From Dokdonella sp. (GTDB lineage: Bacteria; Pseudomonadota; Gammaproteobacteria; Xanthomonadales; Rhodanobacteraceae), in contig NZ_JAHCAS010000001.1 in NCBI RefSeq assembly GCF_019634775.1, positions 2,362,894 through 2,426,893 on the forward strand: DNA of 64,000 nt, read 5' to 3'. Every line of letters begins with the position of its first letter. The stretch's first letter is position 1. The position numbers and the translations under genes are program-made. Shown here piece by piece: positions 25,283 to 33,560 of this stretch. Under the pieces are notes generated by a model, which saw only the letters and a list, made by a program, of their open reading frames with translations, was not told where the DNA came from and ran no database searches.

Positions 25283-26689
25283 TCAGGCACTGGTCGGCAA
25301 CGGTGGCAGGGATTTCCTCACGCGCGCATCGAGGGTGTCGGCGTCGATGCCGTCGAGCGAGCTGCGCCCCGATGCGGCCTCGCGCAGGATCGTCGCCTGG
25401 ATTTCGCCGCGCGCGAATGCCTCGGCATACGCGACGCGCGTGAACGTGACCATCGCGTAGCGCGGCACCCAGCGGCCCGGATGGCGTTCGGCGAGGCGGC
25501 GGTCGAGTTCGCGCAGCAGCAGGTAGTCGCTGTCGTCGACGCGGTCGCGCATCTCTACGTAGTTCTCGAGCGCCATTGCCGCGATCGCGTCGCTGTTGGG
25601 CTTGCGCCGGCGTGCGAACTCGGCGAACACGTGCTCGCTGCGCTCGGGCTCGGCGGCGAGCAGGTCGGCGAGTTCGACCGCATCCTCGAAGCCGGCATTC
25701 ATGCCCTGGCCGTGGAACGGCACGATCGCGTGTGCGGCGTCGCCGAGCAGGACGGCGCGGCCATCGAGGTGCCAGCGTTCGAGGTAGAGCGTGCCGAGCA
25801 GGCCGGTCGGATTGCCGTCGAAGTCGGCTTCGAGGTCGGGGATCAGCGCCGATGCATCGGCGAAGTCGCGCGCGAACAGCGCGCGCGCATCGCTGCCGGT
25901 GCGGATGTCGGTGAAGCTCGGCGAGCCCTCGTTGGGCAGGAACAGGGTCACCGTGAAACTGCCCTCGGCGTTCGGCAGGGCGATGCACATGTAATTGCCA
26001 CGCGGCCAGATGTGCAGGGCATTCGCTTCGATCGCAAAGCGCTCGCCGCGTGCGGCGGCTTCCACCAATGCGGGCGGCAGCTCGTCTTGCGGGAAGGCCG
26101 ACAGCGCAGGGATCTCCAGTTCCTTGTAGCCGTGGCCGAGCGGTTCGAAGCGCTCGCCGAGGTCGATGATCTGCCCCATCGCCGCGCGCAGCGCGGAACC
26201 CGCGCCGTCCGCGCCGATCATGAGCCCAGCCGCATGCGTGTGCGTGCAGCCATCCTCGCCGGCGAGATGCAGGGTGGAAGTATCCCAATCCACGCGATCG
26301 AGGCGGCGGTCGAAGTCGATGCGCGCGCCGGCTTCCTCTGCGGCATCGAGCAGCACCATGTTGAGCGCGCCGCGGTTGACTGACCAGATCACTTCGGAGT
26401 CGTCGCGGCCGTAGCGTTGCAGATTGGTGCGGCCGTCGAGGTCGTGGACCATGCGTCCGCGCATCATGACCGCCAGTGGCTGCATGCGCGCGGCGAGCCC
26501 GGCGACACGCAGGCCATGCCAGCCGCGTTCGGCGAGGGCAAGGTTGATCGAGCGCCCGCCGAGGAAGCCGGCGCGGCGCGGGTCCTGGCGCCGTTCGAAC
26601 ACTTGCACGGCGAAGCCGCGCTGGGCGAGCAGTGTGGCGAGCAGGGCGCCAACGAGGCCGGCACCGACGATCGTGACCTTCGCTTTCAT
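25283..26689 (-). CDS. kmo: kynurenine 3-monooxygenase
   Basis: A 468-residue FAD-dependent hydroxylase that converts L-kynurenine to 3-hydroxykynurenine with NADPH and O2. It has the N-terminal dinucleotide fold (VTIVGAGLVGALLATLLAQRG), RSINLALAERG, and the second FAD motif LLGDAAHAIVPFHGQGMNAGFED, all close to the KMO family. The C-terminal helix region is present, so it is not truncated even though the Rhs island begins about 165 bp downstream. The ATG at 26689 overlaps the kynU stop (ATGA). It is the last gene of the kynurenine operon. Confidence 0.94.
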   Translation of the reverse strand: MKAKVTIVGAGLVGALLATLLAQRGFAVQVFERRQDPRRAGFLGGRSINLALAERGWHGLRVAGLAARMQPLAVMMRGRMVHDLDGRTNLQRYGRDDSEVIWSVNRGALNMVLLDAAEEAGARIDFDRRLDRVDWDTSTLHLAGEDGCTHTHAAGLMIGADGAGSALRAAMGQIIDLGERFEPLGHGYKELEIPALSAFPQDELPPALVEAAARGERFAIEANALHIWPRGNYMCIALPNAEGSFTVTLFLPNEGSPSFTDIRTGSDARALFARDFADASALIPDLEADFDGNPTGLLGTLYLERWHLDGRAVLLGDAAHAIVPFHGQGMNAGFEDAVELADLLAAEPERSEHVFAEFARRRKPNSDAIAAMALENYVEMRDRVDDSDYLLLRELDRRLAERHPGRWVPRYAMVTFTRVAYAEAFARGEIQATILREAASGRSSLDGIDADTLDARVRKSLPPLPTSA

Positions 26690-27966
26690 CGCGTCGCACG
26701 GCTCCAGGCGACGATCGACTCGACCAGGCGCAGGCAGTCGATGTGGCGGTTGTAGAGCGGTGTCGGCGCGGCGCGGATCACATCCGGTTCGCGCCAGTCG
26801 ACGACGATGCCGTCGTTCTGCAGGTGCTCGAACAGCGCACGTCCGGCGGCGCGCGGACCTTTCACGCGCAGCGAGAGCTGACAGCCTCGGCGGCCGGGTT
26901 CGGACGGCGTGGCGATGTCGATGATGTCGGCGGCATGTTCGCGCAGCAGGCCTTCCAGATACGCGGTCAGGCCCAGTGACTTGGCGCGCAGGTGTGCCAT
27001 GCCGGCTTCGCGGAACAGGCCGAGCGAGACGCGCAGCGGCGCCAGGGCGAGGATCGGCGGATTCGACAATTGCCAGCCGTCCGCGCCGGGCGTCGGCACG
27101 AAGTCCGGGCCCATGCGGAAGCGCGTGCTCTTGTCGTGACCCCACCAGCCGGCGAAGCGCGGGTGCGAGGTGCGCGCGTGGCGCTCGTGCACGAAGGCAC
27201 CGGCGACCGCGCCTGGGCCGGCGTTGAGATACTTGTAGCTGCACCAAACGGCGAAGTCGCAATGGCTGTCGTGCAGGGCGAGGTCAAGGTTGCCGGCGGC
27301 GTGGGCGAGGTCGAAACCGACCACGCAGCCCTTGCGGTGCGCGGCCTCGGTGATCGCGCGCAGGTCGAAGGCCTGGCCGCTCAGGTACTGCACGCCAGGC
27401 ATCATGACGAGCGCGATGCGCGCTCCGTGCTCGTCGAGCACGCGCTGGATCGCCGCGTCGGAGATCGTGCCGTCGGCCGCGTCGCCCTCGAGTTCGATCA
27501 GCGCCGTGGCCGGATCGAACCCGTGGAAACGGATCTGCGATTCGACCGCGTAGCGATCCGAGGGAAACGCACCCTTCTCGATCAGGATGGCCGGACGCTC
27601 CGGGGTCGGCCGGTAGAAGCTGACCATCAGCAGGTGCAGGTTGACGCTCAGCGAGTTCATTGCCACGACTTCGGACGGCAATGCGCCGACCACGGAGGCG
27701 AGGTCATCGCGCACGAACTCGTGGTAGTCCATCCATGGCAGCTTGCCGCGGAAATGGCCCTCGACGGCGAGCTTTGCCCAGTCGTCGAGTTCGGCCTCGA
27801 GCGCCGCGCGCGTGTCGCGCGGCTGCAGGCCGAGCGAGTTGCCGCAGAAATAGGCGATCTCGCCGTCGCCGTGGCGCGGGATGTGGAAGCGCTCGCGGAA
27901 GCCGGCGAGCGGATCGGTGGCGTCGGCGGCGAGGGCGCGCTCCTCGCGCGCGGCGAACGTGGTCAC
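26686..27966 (-). CDS. kynU: kynureninase
   Basis: A 426-residue PLP enzyme that splits 3-hydroxykynurenine (or kynurenine) to 3-hydroxyanthranilate and alanine. The PLP lysine is K245 in CSYKYLNAGPG, D219 lies in VGFDLAHAAGN, and the motifs YFCGNSLGL and FAGWWGH are present. I chose the GTG at 27966 (first residues MTTFAARE), which starts 2 bp after the upstream stop. An ATG farther up would read through the neighbouring gene. The product feeds the 3-hydroxyanthranilate dioxygenase two genes upstream. Confidence 0.93.
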   Translation of the reverse strand: MTTFAAREERALAADATDPLAGFRERFHIPRHGDGEIAYFCGNSLGLQPRDTRAALEAELDDWAKLAVEGHFRGKLPWMDYHEFVRDDLASVVGALPSEVVAMNSLSVNLHLLMVSFYRPTPERPAILIEKGAFPSDRYAVESQIRFHGFDPATALIELEGDAADGTISDAAIQRVLDEHGARIALVMMPGVQYLSGQAFDLRAITEAAHRKGCVVGFDLAHAAGNLDLALHDSHCDFAVWCSYKYLNAGPGAVAGAFVHERHARTSHPRFAGWWGHDKSTRFRMGPDFVPTPGADGWQLSNPPILALAPLRVSLGLFREAGMAHLRAKSLGLTAYLEGLLREHAADIIDIATPSEPGRRGCQLSLRVKGPRAAGRALFEHLQNDGIVVDWREPDVIRAAPTPLYNRHIDCLRLVESIVAWSRATR

Positions 27967-27968
27967 GC

Positions 27969-28478
27969 TCAATGCACCGATGCCGTGACGCTGCTGCACC
28001 CGCTGTCCCAGGCGGCGGCCCAGTCTCGGCTCGTTGCATCGAGCAGCGGGCGCTGGCAACGCACCTGGGCAGCGATCGTGCCGATCAGCACGAAGCGGTC
28101 ACGCACTTCGTAGCGTGTCTTGCCGCGCAGGACGTAATAACGATGGTTACCGCTGCCGTCGGAACCCGGCTGCACTTCGTAGCCCGCCTGGGATTTCGAC
28201 AGCAATATCTCGTTCTGCACGGCCTCTGGGTAGTCGGCGGGCGACTTCAACTGGCGGGTCTTCACCGTGATGGTGGCCGCGTCGTCGGTGCCCTGCGCGG
28301 CCGGATCGTGCACCTGGAACACGATCGCCTGCGGATTGCCGTCGGACTTCTCCATGATCGCAGTCCATGCCGACGGCACGCTGAAGTGCACGCTGCCGTC
28401 GTTGAGCGTGAACATGTTCTTGTCCTGGGCAGCGATGGTGCCGGTGCAGAGCAGGAGGAGCAGGGGGAGGGATTTCAT
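27969..28478 (-). CDS. secreted protein of unknown function in the kynurenine operon
   Basis: A 169-residue exported protein with a short signal peptide (MKSLPLLLLLCTGTIAA). The mature part is a single alpha/beta domain: VHFSVPSAWTAIMEKSDG, AIVFQVHDPA, ATITVKTRQL, YYVLRGKTRYEVRDRF, then a Cys pair (VRCQRP, DSGCSS). It resembles small periplasmic proteins that carry a fatty-acid or stress-type beta sheet, but I cannot name a family. It sits between the ACMSD gene and kynU with 2-4 bp gaps, so it is co-expressed with the pathway without being a known pathway enzyme. Confidence 0.7.
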   Translation of the reverse strand: MKSLPLLLLLCTGTIAAQDKNMFTLNDGSVHFSVPSAWTAIMEKSDGNPQAIVFQVHDPAAQGTDDAATITVKTRQLKSPADYPEAVQNEILLSKSQAGYEVQPGSDGSGNHRYYVLRGKTRYEVRDRFVLIGTIAAQVRCQRPLLDATSRDWAAAWDSGCSSVTASVH

Positions 28479-28482
28479 CGGG

Positions 28483-29502
28483 TCACTCCGGGTGGGATGT
28501 GAAGCGTGTCATGGGCAGGCCGAGCCATTCGAGCGCGGTGCCGTGGAACAGGCGGGCCTCGGCTTCGGCATCGAGGCCGAGCGCACGGATGCCGGCGCCG
28601 GGTTCCTGTTCACCGAGCGGGAACGGGTAGTCGGTGCCGAGCATGACCGTGTCCGCGCCGGCCACCTCGATGAGGTAGCGCAGCGCTGCGGCGTCGTGCA
28701 CGCAGGAATCGAAATAGATGCGGCCGAAGTATTCGCGCGGATTGCGCGCGTTGTCGGTGGCGACGAGGTCGGGGCGCATGCGGAAACCGTGCTCGATGCG
28801 GCCGATCGAGTACGGGAACGAGCCGCCGCCGTGGGCGAAGCACACGCGCAGCTTCGGCAGGCGTTCGAGCACGCCGCCGAAGATCAGGCAGCAGGCCGCG
28901 CGCGACTGTTCGGCCGGCATGCCGACCAGCCACGGCAGCCAGTATTTCGGCATCGTCTCGCGGCCCATCATGTCCCAGGGATGCACGAGGATCGCCGCGC
29001 CGAGGTCGGCGGCGGCCTCGAAGAACGGGAACAGCTCCGGCGCGTCGAGGTTCCAGCCCTCGATGTGCGAGCCGATCTGCACGCCCTGCAGGCCGAGCTG
29101 GTCGACGCAGCGCTCGAGTTCGCGGATGGCCAGTGTCGGTGATTGCAACGGCACCGTGCCGATGCCGGCGTAGTGGCGCGGATGGTGCCGACACAACTCG
29201 GCGGTGTGGTCGTTGAGGAAGCGGTGCAGTTCGAGTGCCTGGCTCGGCTTGGCCCAGTACGAGAACAGCACCGGCACGGTCGAGACGACCTGCACGTCGA
29301 CACCGAACTTCGCGTAGTCGGCAATGCGCACTTCGGCGTCGAAGGCGTTCGCCCAGACCTCACGGAAGAACTTGCCGTCCTTGTAGATGCGTCGCCGGCC
29401 CTCGGCGTTGACCATGACCGGGAAGCGGTCGTCGCCGTACTTCTCGGCAAGGTTGGGCCACTGCTCGGGCAGGATGTGGGCGTGGGTGTCGATCTTCAGC
29501 AT
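28483..29502 (-). CDS. 2-amino-3-carboxymuconate-6-semialdehyde decarboxylase (ACMSD)
   Basis: A 339-residue amidohydrolase-fold decarboxylase that removes CO2 from aminocarboxymuconate semialdehyde, steering tryptophan carbon away from quinolinate. Zn ligands fit DTHAHI at residues 5-10 (H7, H9), the His of LVHPWDMMG and the Asp of LGTDYPFPLG. The motifs SYWAKPSQ and FAHGGGSFPY are typical of ACMSD. It lies directly between the 3-HAO gene and the secreted protein gene. Confidence 0.93.
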   Translation of the reverse strand: MLKIDTHAHILPEQWPNLAEKYGDDRFPVMVNAEGRRRIYKDGKFFREVWANAFDAEVRIADYAKFGVDVQVVSTVPVLFSYWAKPSQALELHRFLNDHTAELCRHHPRHYAGIGTVPLQSPTLAIRELERCVDQLGLQGVQIGSHIEGWNLDAPELFPFFEAAADLGAAILVHPWDMMGRETMPKYWLPWLVGMPAEQSRAACCLIFGGVLERLPKLRVCFAHGGGSFPYSIGRIEHGFRMRPDLVATDNARNPREYFGRIYFDSCVHDAAALRYLIEVAGADTVMLGTDYPFPLGEQEPGAGIRALGLDAEAEARLFHGTALEWLGLPMTRFTSHPE

Positions 29503-29547
29503 CCGGCGATTGTAGCGCGCCGTCGCTTGTCCGCCGGCCCTGCTTTC

Positions 29548-29570
29548 GTGGGAGCGGCTTCAGCCGCGAT
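29548..29570. repeat. REP-like repeat overlapping the end of the 3-HAO gene
   Basis: GTGGGAGCGGCTTCAGCCGC followed by GAT, one member of the window's REP-like family. The TGA stop of the dioxygenase gene (29560-29562) lies inside it. Confidence 0.7.
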
Positions 29571-30114
29571 CGGCCGAAGCAAGGGTATCCGTCGCCTCGG
29601 CATAGCGTGCCGGTGCCGGGTTGAGGTGGCCGCAGGCCTTGCAGGTGCGCGCCTCGCGCGAACCGTAGAAGCGCGCGAACACGGCCGGGAAGTCCTGCTC
29701 GATGTCGATCAGGGTGAAGAACTCCTCGTAGAGCATGTGGTTGCAGGTCTCGCAGAACCAGAGCAGGCCGTCCAGCTCGCCGTCGCGACGCTTGCGTTCG
29801 ATGACGAGACCGATCGAGTCCGGGCCACGCTGCGGAGAATGCGGCACGCACGGCGGCAGGTAGAACATCTCGCCGGCGCGGATCGGCACGTCGCGCACGC
29901 GGCCGTTCTCCTGGATCTTCAGCACCATCTCGCCCTCGAGCTGGAGGAAGAACTCCGGACCCTCTTCCCAGTGGTAGTCGGTGCGCGCGTTCGGTCCGCC
30001 AACCACCATGATGATGAAGTCGCCGTCGACGATGCACTTGTTGCCGACCGGCGGCTTCAGCAGGTGGCGGTGCTCGTCGATCCATTGCTGGAGGTTGAAG
30101 GCGGGCGTCAGCAT
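29560..30114 (-). CDS. nbaC: 3-hydroxyanthranilate 3,4-dioxygenase
   Basis: A 184-residue cupin that opens the ring of 3-hydroxyanthranilate. Iron ligands fit H48 (DYHWEEG), E54 (PEFFLQLEG) and H92 (CVPHSPQRG), with R44 nearby for substrate. The bacterial-type C-terminal rubredoxin-like site is intact: C121/C124 (WFCETCNH) and C158/C161 (TCKACGH). It lies within the kynurenine cluster next to the ACMSD gene. Its stop codon is inside a REP-like repeat. Confidence 0.95.
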   Translation of the reverse strand: MLTPAFNLQQWIDEHRHLLKPPVGNKCIVDGDFIIMVVGGPNARTDYHWEEGPEFFLQLEGEMVLKIQENGRVRDVPIRAGEMFYLPPCVPHSPQRGPDSIGLVIERKRRDGELDGLLWFCETCNHMLYEEFFTLIDIEQDFPAVFARFYGSREARTCKACGHLNPAPARYAEATDTLASADRG

Positions 30115-30148
30115 GGGCGGCTCCTGGGGCAAGGCGTTGGACGGGTGA

Positions 30149-30358
30149 TCAATCGCCGCGGAGATCGCGCGGCGGCGGCTGCACGCGGCGGGGCATGACG
30201 ACCGAGGTGAGCCGGGCGAGAAGTTCAGATCCGCTGCTCCAGTTGCCATGACGGATCGCGTGCACGAGCATCCGGATGATGACGATGCCGATGATGAGCA
30301 GACCGCCAATCACGAAGCATGCGAAGGCCAATCTCCAGGAATCGCCTCCGGACATCAA
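30149..30358 (-). CDS. small single-pass membrane protein
   Basis: A 69-residue protein with one strong membrane helix ([21 protein letters not shown]) and a basic cytoplasmic or periplasmic tail ending [14 protein letters not shown]. It starts with MMSGGDSW and ends 34 bp before the 3-HAO gene. I recognise no family. Its position in the cluster and a clean helix support it as real. A REP-like repeat lies at its 5' side (30375-30395). Confidence 0.55.
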   Translation of the reverse strand: MMSGGDSWRLAFACFVIGGLLIIGIVIIRMLVHAIRHGNWSSGSELLARLTSVVMPRRVQPPPRDLRGD

Positions 30359-30374
30359 GCGTTCATCCTCGTAT

Positions 30375-30395
30375 GGGCCCCTTCAGGGGCGATGC
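30375..30395. repeat. REP-like repeat
   Basis: GGGCCCCTTCAGGGGCGATGC, the GCCCCTTCAGGGGC variant of the window's REP-like family, between the DCC pseudogene and the small membrane protein gene. Confidence 0.6.
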
Positions 30396-30489
30396 TGTTC
30401 ATCCTGAATCGGTTGTCCGTTTACGCGCTCCCACGACGAACGATCCGGGAACATGGTGCTCTCGATCATCGTGGCGGTGCAGGATGCGG

Positions 30490-30889
30490 TCAAGCCGGCG
30501 GCTGGTCGATGAAGCGCGCGGCGTGTTCGGGGTCGGGCGGAAAGCAGATATCGTGGCGGCCGAACCAGCGTTTGCGGTTGCGCGATCCAGCGGTACAGCG
30601 CATCGCGCAGCGGGGCCGGGGTCGGCCACAGCAGCCGGGGGAGCCGCCACGCACCGCCGAGGGTGTTCAGCACTTCGCTGACGGCGCGGCTTTGCGTCTA
30701 ACAACGGTCGCCGTCGACGAACAGCCATGTATCCGGTGTGAGCGCGTCGATGCCGGCCGCTTCGAGCAGGCGGTGGCCGACGTCGCCCTGCACGGTGGCG
30801 GAGCGCAGGCGTGCGCGGCGGTCATGACGCAGCAGGAACTGCACGGACGTGCTGCACAGCAGGCATTCGGCGTCGAACACGACGATCAT
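30490..30889 (-). pseudogene. DCC/DUF393 thiol-disulfide oxidoreductase-like gene, broken
   Basis: The start (MIVVFDAECLLCSTSVQFLL) has the D-x-x-C-x-x-C motif of the DCC family. After VDGDRC an in-frame TAG (30698-30700) interrupts the frame, which continues immediately with SEVLNTLGGAWRLPRLLW and LRDALYRWIA. A 2-nt deletion then shifts the frame. The expected ending NRKRWFGRHDICFPP to FIDQPPA and a stop follows in the next frame. Two independent lesions argue for a real pseudogene, not a sequencing error. It is joined to the DUF4166 gene by a 4-bp overlap. Confidence 0.8.
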
Positions 30890-31455
30890 CCCAAAGGCTT
30901 CGCGAGGTCCAGGCGCAGGTATCCGCGATAGGCGACCAGCGTGCCGAGCGCGCCGAAGCGCACCTCGATGTCGAAATGGAAGCGCTCGCCGTCGCCGTGC
31001 TCGCGCGCGTGCACCGTGGGGAATGCGCTGCGCGGCCAAGGCAGGCCGAACACGCGGACGCCGTCGAGTTTCATCGAAAGGGCGCCGTCGTCGACGTCGA
31101 GACGGAAGCGCAGGCGTGCCGGACCGAGGCGTTCGCCGAGCTGTCCGTCCGTGCTGGCGACCAGGCGCGAACGCATCGTGCGGTCGGGAAATCGGCGCGT
31201 CCAGGTTTCGCCCTCGGGTCTGGCTTCGAGGTCGAAGCGAAGTTTCGCATCGGCACATCCGCGCGGCAGGCCGAGCACGCGTGCGAGCAGGCGTGCGAGC
31301 GGATGCGTGGCGCCGGAGATCGTGCAGCGACCGGGAATGCGCCATGCGCCATCCAGGCGATGGAATCGCTGCACGGCACGGTCGAGGCGGTCGAAGCGCG
31401 CGCCGAGGAGGCGTGGATAGAGCGGGGTCGTGTCGTCCCGCTCAGGCATCGTCAT
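30886..31455 (-). CDS. DUF4166 domain protein
   Basis: A 189-residue soluble protein matching the DUF4166 pattern: LYPRLLGARFDRLDRAVQRFH at the start, LPRGCADAKLRFDLEARPEG, TWTRRFPDRTMRSRL, and RFHFDIEVRFGALGTLVAYRG near the end. The function of the domain is unknown. It often accompanies DCC-family genes, as here, where the broken DCC gene follows with a 4-bp overlap. Its start overlaps the end of the RidA-family gene by 14 bp. Confidence 0.8.
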   Translation of the reverse strand: MTMPERDDTTPLYPRLLGARFDRLDRAVQRFHRLDGAWRIPGRCTISGATHPLARLLARVLGLPRGCADAKLRFDLEARPEGETWTRRFPDRTMRSRLVASTDGQLGERLGPARLRFRLDVDDGALSMKLDGVRVFGLPWPRSAFPTVHAREHGDGERFHFDIEVRFGALGTLVAYRGYLRLDLAKPLG

Positions 31456-31867
31456 TGACGACGGCGATGCACTTGAGTTCGATCGCGATCGGCGTCGGCA
31501 GCGCGCTGATGCCGAGCGTGGTGCGGCAGGGCTGGGCGTCGGTGAAGTGTTCGGCGTAGAGGCGGTTGTAGGCAGCGAAATCGTGCTGCATGTCGGTCAG
31601 GAACACGGTCACGTCGACGAGGTCCTGCCAGCGCGCGCCGCAGGCCTCGAGCACCGCGCGTACGTTGGCGAACACCTGTCGGCATTGCGCCTCGATGTCG
31701 TAGGCAATGAGCTGCCCATCGATGTCGTACTCGTTGCCGGGGATGCGGTTGCTGCCGGGTTCGCGTGGACCGACGCCGGAGAGGAAAAGCAGGTTGCCGA
31801 CGCGGCGCGCATGCGGATAGGCGCCGACCGGGGCGGGCGCCTTGTCGGTGGACACGCTGCTGGTCAT
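31442..31867 (-). CDS. RidA-family deaminase, probable 2-aminomuconate deaminase
   Basis: A 141-residue YjgF/RidA-family protein: APAPVGAYPHARRVGNLLFLSGVGP, then AYDIEAQCRQVFANVRAVLEACG, and the substrate-binding Arg in CRTTLGISALP. Placed between 3-HAO/ACMSD and the semialdehyde dehydrogenase, it most likely acts as the 2-aminomuconate deaminase that forms 4-oxalocrotonate, as NbaF/AmnD do in Pseudomonas. A general imine-hydrolysis role is the alternative. Its start overlaps the stop of the upstream secreted protein gene by 4 bp. Confidence 0.85.
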   Translation of the reverse strand: MTSSVSTDKAPAPVGAYPHARRVGNLLFLSGVGPREPGSNRIPGNEYDIDGQLIAYDIEAQCRQVFANVRAVLEACGARWQDLVDVTVFLTDMQHDFAAYNRLYAEHFTDAQPCRTTLGISALPTPIAIELKCIAVVNDDA

Positions 31868-33240
31868 CGATTGCTCCGTGGTTCGCGCACGGTGATGGTG
31901 CGGCGGTTGCGCTTCTGGTCGGTGATGTCGCGGGAGATGACGCGGTAGCGTCCGGGCCGCAGGTACAGCTCGGCCAGCGGGATGTTGTCGCTGCTCTCGC
32001 GCACGATGTCGCTGGCGACGGAATGCCTACCCATCCATTCGATGAATACGCGGTCGGCGGGGATCGCGTCGTCACCCTCATTCTCGTAGCGGGCTTCGAC
32101 GAGGCAGGGATAGGTGTCACCACAGAACGAGCCGGTGACCAGGTAAGGTTGACGCAGGCCGCCGATCGAGGCCCAGGTCGGTCGCCCGCGCCGTCGCGTT
32201 TCCTGTGGAAAGACCACGCTGAGATCGTAGGCGTCCCTCTTCAGCGACCACGGTCGGCCGCTGCGGTCACGGAACACGATTGGCTCGGTGGGGGACTGCG
32301 CGGCGATGATCGCGGTGTAGTACGGGTGGTCGCTGGCCGGCTTGTCGTGCGGCACCATCATGGTCTGCTCGATCGTCAGCGGATCAATGCCGGTGAGGCG
32401 ACGGAAGTGCTGGGCCATGGCCACGCCACTGAAATAGCGGCCCGATTCCTGGATGTGCGCGTAGCCGGCATTGAGCACGAGACGCGCATCGGGATGGCTT
32501 TTGAATACTTTGCGATGCAGATTGCGCGCCTGCTCGGCTTCGCGTGCGTCGCCGGTCGCATCGGAAAGAGCTTCGTAGGCGACGATGCGGTAGCCGAGGC
32601 GGAGCGCCTCGCGCACCATCTCCGCGTAGATTGGCTCCTCGGTGTAGAAGCCGGTTCCGGCGACCGGATAGCCGCGTGTCGCAAGCGCGCCCTCGACATC
32701 GTCGTCGTAGAGCGTTTCTGCGGCAAAGGTGTCGAAGCCCTCGGCGCGCAGCGTGGCCAGCATCCGCACGGTCAGCGTGCGGGTCAGCGCATGGCTGTGG
32801 TTCTCGTTGAAGAACACGGCCTGGCGGCCCTTGGCAAGTTCGGCGATGGCTTCGCTGGCCGATGACGCGGTGTAGTCGTTGCCCAGCGGCGAGGGCGCAT
32901 CGTCGGCCGCACTTGGCTGGGCGATCGAGAATGCATCGCGTGCGGCCACATAGTCGCCGATCCATGTTTGGTACCAGCTCAGGTACTGGTTGAAGATCAG
33001 GCGGAACGGCACGCTCGCGTCGGAGGTATAGGCGTCGCGCATGTGGAGGTATTGCGCGACCAGACCGGGCCGCTTCTGTGCCTCGGCCATCACGCGTTCG
33101 GACTTCTCGACGGCGGCGCGCTGCTGGGTGATCGCATAGCCCTTCGGCATCGTCAGGTCGCCTTGGGCGATCGCGCCAGTGCCGGCAAGAGCGAGTCCTG
33201 CGAGCAGCGCATGCGCGGTACGGCGGTGGATTCCGTTCAT
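31864..33240 (-). CDS. secreted protein with ChaN/EreA-like (Tiki-type) domain
   Basis: A 458-residue exported protein; the signal peptide follows MNGIHRRTAHALLAGLALAG and ends near GAIA. The central part (about 145-300) has AIAELAKGRQAVFFNENHSH, RMLATLRAEGFDTFAAETL, GYRIVAYEA and NAGYAHIQESG. This is the spacing of His/Glu motifs seen in ChaN, TraB and erythromycin-esterase-like folds. A C-terminal beta region follows. Its function is unknown. The upstream ALDH gene is 320 bp away, so this gene may start a transcript of its own. Confidence 0.7.
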   Translation of the reverse strand: MNGIHRRTAHALLAGLALAGTGAIAQGDLTMPKGYAITQQRAAVEKSERVMAEAQKRPGLVAQYLHMRDAYTSDASVPFRLIFNQYLSWYQTWIGDYVAARDAFSIAQPSAADDAPSPLGNDYTASSASEAIAELAKGRQAVFFNENHSHALTRTLTVRMLATLRAEGFDTFAAETLYDDDVEGALATRGYPVAGTGFYTEEPIYAEMVREALRLGYRIVAYEALSDATGDAREAEQARNLHRKVFKSHPDARLVLNAGYAHIQESGRYFSGVAMAQHFRRLTGIDPLTIEQTMMVPHDKPASDHPYYTAIIAAQSPTEPIVFRDRSGRPWSLKRDAYDLSVVFPQETRRRGRPTWASIGGLRQPYLVTGSFCGDTYPCLVEARYENEGDDAIPADRVFIEWMGRHSVASDIVRESSDNIPLAELYLRPGRYRVISRDITDQKRNRRTITVREPRSNR

Positions 33241-33560
33241 GGCGTTTCCTCCGCAGGAACGAGGGGTCGATGGTAGTCGTGCGTGAGGTGGTGCGGAAGC
33301 CGCCATCGAAGATTCATGGTTCAGGGTTCGTCAACGGCATTTGCGCCACCCCTGCCGGGGGCGACCACCCATCGCCAACCAGGCCGCGTTCTCCCTGTCT
33401 CGCTTCGATGCCGGCGGCATCGAGGCCGGTCGGCATGCTGTGCTGCCGCGGGGCAAGCGCGCATTCGTGCAGGGTCGTGGCTGTCAGGGTGCGTGCCTTG
33501 GCAATGCAGGGATGACGGGGCGGCGCGATCGTTCGCTGGTGACGGCGGCAAGATCGATGA
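33241..33560. other. 320-bp gap, no gene recognised
   Basis: Between the secreted Tiki-like protein gene and the aldehyde dehydrogenase gene. No reading frame with family character, tRNA or clear terminator is visible. It may hold a promoter for the downstream part of the kynurenine cluster, but no -35/-10 pair stands out. Confidence 0.5.
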
